Shown: positions 60,200-64,000 of the stretch, piece after piece | How positions within the stretch are numbered: the stretch's first letter is position 1 | Layout of the letters: each line of letters begins with the position of its first letter | DNA from: G963662265 sp963668545 | GTDB lineage: Bacteria; Spirochaetota; Spirochaetia; CADAEX01 | DNA: 64,000 bases | Direction: 5' to 3' | Assembly (NCBI GenBank): GCA_963668545.1 | Contig: OY764868.1 | Span: 1,674,001 to 1,738,000 of the forward strand | Notes under the pieces: model-generated | What the model was told of the DNA's origin: nothing | Seen by the model: the letters and a program-made list of their open reading frames with translations, nothing else | The model's database searches: none | Program-made: the position numbers and the translations under genes

Positions 60200-61981
60200 T
60201 TATAACAGATTATTTGAATCAAGAGAAGTTATCAGCTGCACTCCCGATTCCATAAATCCGGCTTTCCTTTTTTTTATAAATATTGTAAGCAGTGCATACC
60301 TTTTTTTGAAATCATATTTCCATGCCTTGATTGTTAAAGGGTCGTTGACTGAAATACCTGTTTCTGCTGCAGCTGATCCCTCATAAATCTTTTTGACTGA
60401 ATAGCCCTCTTTGAACATGTAATTTCCTGTACTTTCAAGATCCATACCGAAGAGAGGAAGAATAACGTTTTTCATGCTGTCCCTTTTTATAGCAATATCA
60501 AATGCCCTGTTCGGCCTGCTGCCGAGAGCAATAAATGTTTCCTCTTCTTTTCCATCCCTCTCATACACCACCTTTACAAGGCGATGAGGCATATACGAAA
60601 GCATCTGTTTCTGCACCTGAACAATACTTTCAGATTTCACTCCATTGACAGTCCTTAGTATATCCCCTTTTGCAAGTCCTGCTGTTGAAGCTGCTTCTCC
60701 GGGTATTGTGTATAATATTTCAAGTGTTCCGTTTTTTTCATAGACACTCATTCCCATCCACGAATGATTAACCTCTCCTCCTTTATAAAGTTCAGGGAGG
60801 AAATCCACTACCCAGTGAGCAGGTATTGCAAAGTTAATCCCTTCAAACTGTTCAATACCGGCAAAAACAATCCCTATCATTTCTCCGCTGCTGTTGATAA
60901 GAGGTCCGCCTGAGTTGCCCGGATTTATAGGGACATCAACCTGAAGGGAATCTCCTATCGGAAGAAACCTCCTCCCTGAAGCCGAGATAATACCTGATGT
61001 TATTGTATTGTCAAGACCGCCGGGAGATCCGATTGCATATATATTCTCCCCCGGTCTGTATCTCTCTTCGCTGCTTATGCTGAAAACATAATCTGTGGCC
61101 ATTTCAGTCTTAAGCAGGGCAATATCAAAAACAGGGTCCCACCCGACAACTTTTGCCGGTACCTTTGTACCTGCAAAATCAGGCAGTTTTATATAGAGCC
61201 TTGAATAACCTTCATACTCGGGATTAACTTCACTTTCAATAACATGATAGTTTGTTATCAGATATCCCCTTTTATCTATAAAAAAACCGCTTCCGATAGA
61301 CCTGTCAGGAGTCCCTACACCCCTGTCAACCTTGATACCCTTATTTACCCAGATTGTTACTGTCCCCTTCATCATCTCAGATGTCTTTTCTTTTTCTGAC
61401 AGATATTTTCTGTATTTACCGGATGTTTCCGGGTCTGAATCACTGATTCTTTCCACCAGACTTTTCAGAACAAATCTGTTTTTTTCTGAATATGCCTTTT
61501 CAGCATACTCAGTGATTTTACTGTTTTCAATTTCATTCCCGTCAGAAAGATAATCAAGAATTTTATAAAAAGCTGTAACGGTATTCCCTGTTTTTATCTC
61601 ATTATCAATATATTTTATCACAAGATCATCGCTGTCCGGGTTACTGACAGATGGTTCTATTCCTGCAGTTTTGAGAGATTCAATGCTGTTTATGGCTTTC
61701 AGATATTTTTTATCCTTTATATCCTTTTCAATATCATTGTTGATTTTTCTGAGTACTTCATCCTTTTTATCTGAAAGGAAGCTTTGTTTTATGTTGCCTT
61801 TGTTTTCTTCAGTCAGAATAATCTGGAGAAGAGTAAAATAGTCATTTTCCCCGTCAAGTGTATCAAATCTGGCATTGAAAGATTCAACATCGTGTATCTG
61901 GTCCTCTCTGTATGCTTCTTTTCCTGTAGAACAGCTGATAAGAAGTATCAGAATAATTACTGCAAAAATTGTTTTTTTCAA
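60200..61981 (-). CDS. Lipoprotein S1C serine protease with PDZ domain (HtrA-like)
   Basis: 593 residues. Lipobox LLISCSTG near residue 16. A helical N-terminal 190 residues precedes the trypsin-like domain with the triad in ITNYHVIE (His), DIALLKTE (Asp) and NPGNSGGPLIN (Ser). A PDZ domain follows (STAGLAKGDILRTVNGVKSESIVQVQKQML), and a final degenerate PDZ-like segment (GSAAAETGISVNDPLTIKAW). It would be a surface or periplasmic quality-control protease. It overlaps the upstream gene by 4 bases. Confidence 0.9.
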   Translation of the reverse strand: MKKTIFAVIILILLISCSTGKEAYREDQIHDVESFNARFDTLDGENDYFTLLQIILTEENKGNIKQSFLSDKKDEVLRKINNDIEKDIKDKKYLKAINSIESLKTAGIEPSVSNPDSDDLVIKYIDNEIKTGNTVTAFYKILDYLSDGNEIENSKITEYAEKAYSEKNRFVLKSLVERISDSDPETSGKYRKYLSEKEKTSEMMKGTVTIWVNKGIKVDRGVGTPDRSIGSGFFIDKRGYLITNYHVIESEVNPEYEGYSRLYIKLPDFAGTKVPAKVVGWDPVFDIALLKTEMATDYVFSISSEERYRPGENIYAIGSPGGLDNTITSGIISASGRRFLPIGDSLQVDVPINPGNSGGPLINSSGEMIGIVFAGIEQFEGINFAIPAHWVVDFLPELYKGGEVNHSWMGMSVYEKNGTLEILYTIPGEAASTAGLAKGDILRTVNGVKSESIVQVQKQMLSYMPHRLVKVVYERDGKEEETFIALGSRPNRAFDIAIKRDSMKNVILPLFGMDLESTGNYMFKEGYSVKKIYEGSAAAETGISVNDPLTIKAWKYDFKKRYALLTIFIKKRKAGFMESGVQLITSLDSNNLL

Positions 61982-63816
61982 TTAATTACCTCGGCATAGA
62001 AGTTGTCATCAATTTTGAATATATATATCTGCCGGTTACCGATAGTCAGATAACTTTTATCCTTTATTCTTTCAATACTGATATTTTCAGGTATTTTTCC
62101 TATCCAGTATATTTTATTGACACTGTCAAAGTACACATCATTCCAGCTGCTGCCTTTCCTTACTGAGATTATTTTTCCGTTACAGCTTTTTTCCTCAATA
62201 TCAAATACTCCGTTCAGTTCAGTGGAATAGCCTTTATATACCTCATCCCCGCTTCGTCTTATAAAACTGTCATATCTTCCATCATTGTTGTAATCAAAGT
62301 ATTTTGTATCATTTTCAACTTTAATTTCAAAAATACCGTCATTGTCCCCGTCATATAAAATTGCCGACAGTTTACCGTCTCTGTAAATCTCTTTTGTTTC
62401 GAAACTGTTTTCACTGTTGTAATCCCGGTTTATAAATCTGTATTTTCCATCCTTTATTATTCCTTCAGCAATTGTCTGCTCATCCTTTACTTCGGAATAC
62501 ATCTTTATTCTGCTGTTTTTAAGGTATTCCATTATGCGCAAATTACTTTCAGGATTATTTTTCTGATGGATGGAAGCCTTTACAAGTATTTTATTGATTT
62601 TTTTTGTCAGTTCCCTGTCAATAACAGGAAGATCGAATAATTCCTCATTTTCAACAGCATCAAGAATAGTATTTTTATTTGAAAAATCATACAGATCAAT
62701 TGAATCAGTGATAATGATAATATTCTCAAGAAGCGGATAATTATAATATTTTACAAAATATTTTTCACCATATTCAATTGTTTCAATATTTCCGCTGTTG
62801 TAAAAAATATATATATCATTCAAACCATCCTGATTAAAATCCTCTCTGTACCATACAGGAATGCCGTTTTCAACCCTGAAAATAATTTCACTTTCCCCGT
62901 CACTGTTCAAATCATCATGGATCACAGTATTCAGATTGGAAATCTTCATATCAAAAAAATCACGAAGCTGCCTGTCTTCCAGTATATTTCGGAGTTCCTT
63001 TAGAAGTCTGAGGCTTTCATATCCTCTGCTGTCAAAAAACCTTGAAATATCATTCTCTTCAGCCTTTTTTTCAATCTTTATCTTTTCAATTATTAATTCG
63101 GGATATCTGTCCGAATATTCTTCAACCTTCTCAAAAAGTTCTTTTTTTATACCTTCATCTTCAGTGTTTTTAAGAACTTCAATTATTGTTTCAGGTTTGA
63201 AATCATATACTTCGTTTTTATCAAGTATTTTTAAAAGCAGGCTGTTATAATAATCTGAGTCTGTATTGATCAGTTTTTTTCTGAAACTGCTGTTATCAGG
63301 ATACTTTTCAACTGCAGTTTTCAGTATTTCAGATGCAGTTTCAAACATACCACTGTTTAAAAGAGAATTTGTGTAGGCTTCAAGATAATTCTCATCATCA
63401 ATCTTTTCAGACTCTATTACATAAAGGGTTGATACTGCTTTTCTGTATTCCTTTATTGATGAATACAGCATTCCAAGTCTGTAGAAAGCTTCTTCCTCAC
63501 TGTAAATATTCCAGTTTCTGAAAACAAGTGCTTTCTTGAGACTGCTGATGATTATTTCAGTGTTTAATCCTTTTTTTTCTTCTATAAGACTTTTCAGATA
63601 GTAGGCATCTGATGAATCCTTATAATAAAGCAGAGATTTATTGAGAAAAACCTCAGCTTTCATTATATCACTGCTGTTATAAAAACTGTCAGCTGTACTG
63701 AGGTAAAGCCCGGCTATTTTTTTATCTTCTTCCTGTGAAAAGAGATCAGAGCTGCTGAAAAAAACAATCAGCAGCATAAATACAATGATTTTATTCTTTA
63801 ATATCCTTATCTTCAT
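61978..63816 (-). CDS. Secreted protein with TPR-like helices and calcium-binding EF-type repeats
   Basis: About 612 residues from the ATG at 63814-63816, chosen because the preceding residues would be an unlikely Lys-rich leader; it overlaps ftsH by 26 bases. A signal-like segment (IIVFMLLIVFFSSSDLFS) is followed by helical repeats (residues 30-300). At the end come D-x-D-x-D-G loops (DDLNSDGESEIIF, EDFNQDGLNDIYIF, DGDNDGIFEIKV, DYNNDGRYDSFIRR), similar to VCBS/integrin-like calcium repeats. The function is unknown. It is translated with the protease downstream. Confidence 0.75.
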   Translation of the reverse strand: MKIRILKNKIIVFMLLIVFFSSSDLFSQEEDKKIAGLYLSTADSFYNSSDIMKAEVFLNKSLLYYKDSSDAYYLKSLIEEKKGLNTEIIISSLKKALVFRNWNIYSEEEAFYRLGMLYSSIKEYRKAVSTLYVIESEKIDDENYLEAYTNSLLNSGMFETASEILKTAVEKYPDNSSFRKKLINTDSDYYNSLLLKILDKNEVYDFKPETIIEVLKNTEDEGIKKELFEKVEEYSDRYPELIIEKIKIEKKAEENDISRFFDSRGYESLRLLKELRNILEDRQLRDFFDMKISNLNTVIHDDLNSDGESEIIFRVENGIPVWYREDFNQDGLNDIYIFYNSGNIETIEYGEKYFVKYYNYPLLENIIIITDSIDLYDFSNKNTILDAVENEELFDLPVIDRELTKKINKILVKASIHQKNNPESNLRIMEYLKNSRIKMYSEVKDEQTIAEGIIKDGKYRFINRDYNSENSFETKEIYRDGKLSAILYDGDNDGIFEIKVENDTKYFDYNNDGRYDSFIRRSGDEVYKGYSTELNGVFDIEEKSCNGKIISVRKGSSWNDVYFDSVNKIYWIGKIPENISIERIKDKSYLTIGNRQIYIFKIDDNFYAEVIN

Positions 63817-64000
63817 CCCGTTTTTCTTTTTCATCTTCTTTTTCTTCAGATGAACTGTTTTCATTTAGAGATATTTTATCATCAACTGTAAAATCTGTTA
63901 ACTTTTCTTTTTTTTCAAATCCGAGAATTTCCCTTATTTCAGCATCATCAAGTGTTTCAAATTCCACCAGTTTTTCAGTTAGAATATCAAGATTTGCCCT
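63791..64000 (-). CDS. ftsH: C-terminus of ATP-dependent protease FtsH (partial)
   Basis: The last 69 codons on the minus strand end at the TAA at 63791-63793. The beginning reads NLDILTEKLVEFETLDDAEIREILGF, which matches the C-terminal end of FtsH (typically LAEALLEYETLxxxEI). An acidic Glu/Lys-rich tail (SSSEEKEDEKEKRDEDKDIKE) ends it. The AAA and metalloprotease domains lie beyond the window, so the call rests on this tail alone. Confidence 0.75.
   Translation of the reverse strand, partial: RANLDILTEKLVEFETLDDAEIREILGFEKKEKLTDFTVDDKISLNENSSSEEKEDEKEKRDEDKDIKE

Noticed and set aside
1..64000. CRISPR arrays, rRNA genes, complete insertion sequences, replication origin
   Set aside because: No regularly spaced direct repeats, rRNA sequences, transposase genes or DnaA-box clusters were recognised on reading.

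Overview
The window looks like a chromosome segment of a spirochaete (Spirochaetota, probably a Treponema or Spirochaeta relative). The reasons are a TRAP transporter with its TPR partner in the order tatT-tatP-fused tatQM, a pyrophosphate-dependent phosphofructokinase, an MlaE/F/D lipid transporter followed by TPR and PEGA-type surface proteins, and a Maf-type (DUF115) flagellin-glycosylation gene. No database could be searched, so all names rest on motifs and gene order.

Layout. 1-7796 (all minus): a sugar ABC transporter (binding protein running off the left edge, permease, ATPase). Upstream of it lies a second operon with a YesN-type regulator, a YesM-type kinase that has no outer sensor domain, an ABC ATPase that has lost its catalytic motifs, and a second sugar permease. 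7998-17807 (all minus, visibly AT-richer): a defence island made of a large membrane-anchored UvrD/HelD-like helicase, an EcoRII-type restriction-modification-Vsr cassette and a two-gene Hachiman system (hamA-hamB). Two imperfect palindromes at the cassette ends (11178-11265, 14407-14501) look like integron attC sites; no integrase gene is present. 18059-24244 (minus): peptide deformylase, TRAP transporter, a YaiI-family protein and manA. 24567-28594: pfp, dCMP deaminase, yhbY and a DHH-CBS phosphoesterase. 28599-30224 (minus): two cyclic-nucleotide-binding-domain proteins facing the mlaEFD operon across a divergent promoter region. 30563-36455 (plus): mlaE-mlaF-mlaD and four envelope genes.

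36456-36839 holds no protein gene but carries two probable RNAs: a short terminator-ended RNA with a C-rich loop, and a run of hairpins whose loops show A(N)GGA, the binding motif of CsrA. 36840-44573: penicillin-binding protein 1A, a ParB-like protein, a sigma-70 factor, a LysM protein, tRNA-Pro with a partial 3' copy beside it, miaA, a conserved unknown protein and a cytoplasmic parvulin. 44634-51429 (minus): an ornithine-fermentation operon ord-oraS-oraE-mutL-like-orr, in which the racemase is fused to an arginase-fold domain lacking metal ligands and the thiolase genes ortAB are absent. 51686-64000: a flavin disulfide reductase, an HD-GYP protein, a small zinc-ribbon protein, tRNA-Asp, a PpiD-like foldase, the Maf-like protein, lepA, an S1C protease, a TPR/calcium-repeat protein and the C-terminus of ftsH.

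The most unusual items are the pseudo-ABC sensory operon, the cassette-borne defence island, the candidate CsrA-sequestering RNA, and the ornithine racemase-pseudoarginase fusion.
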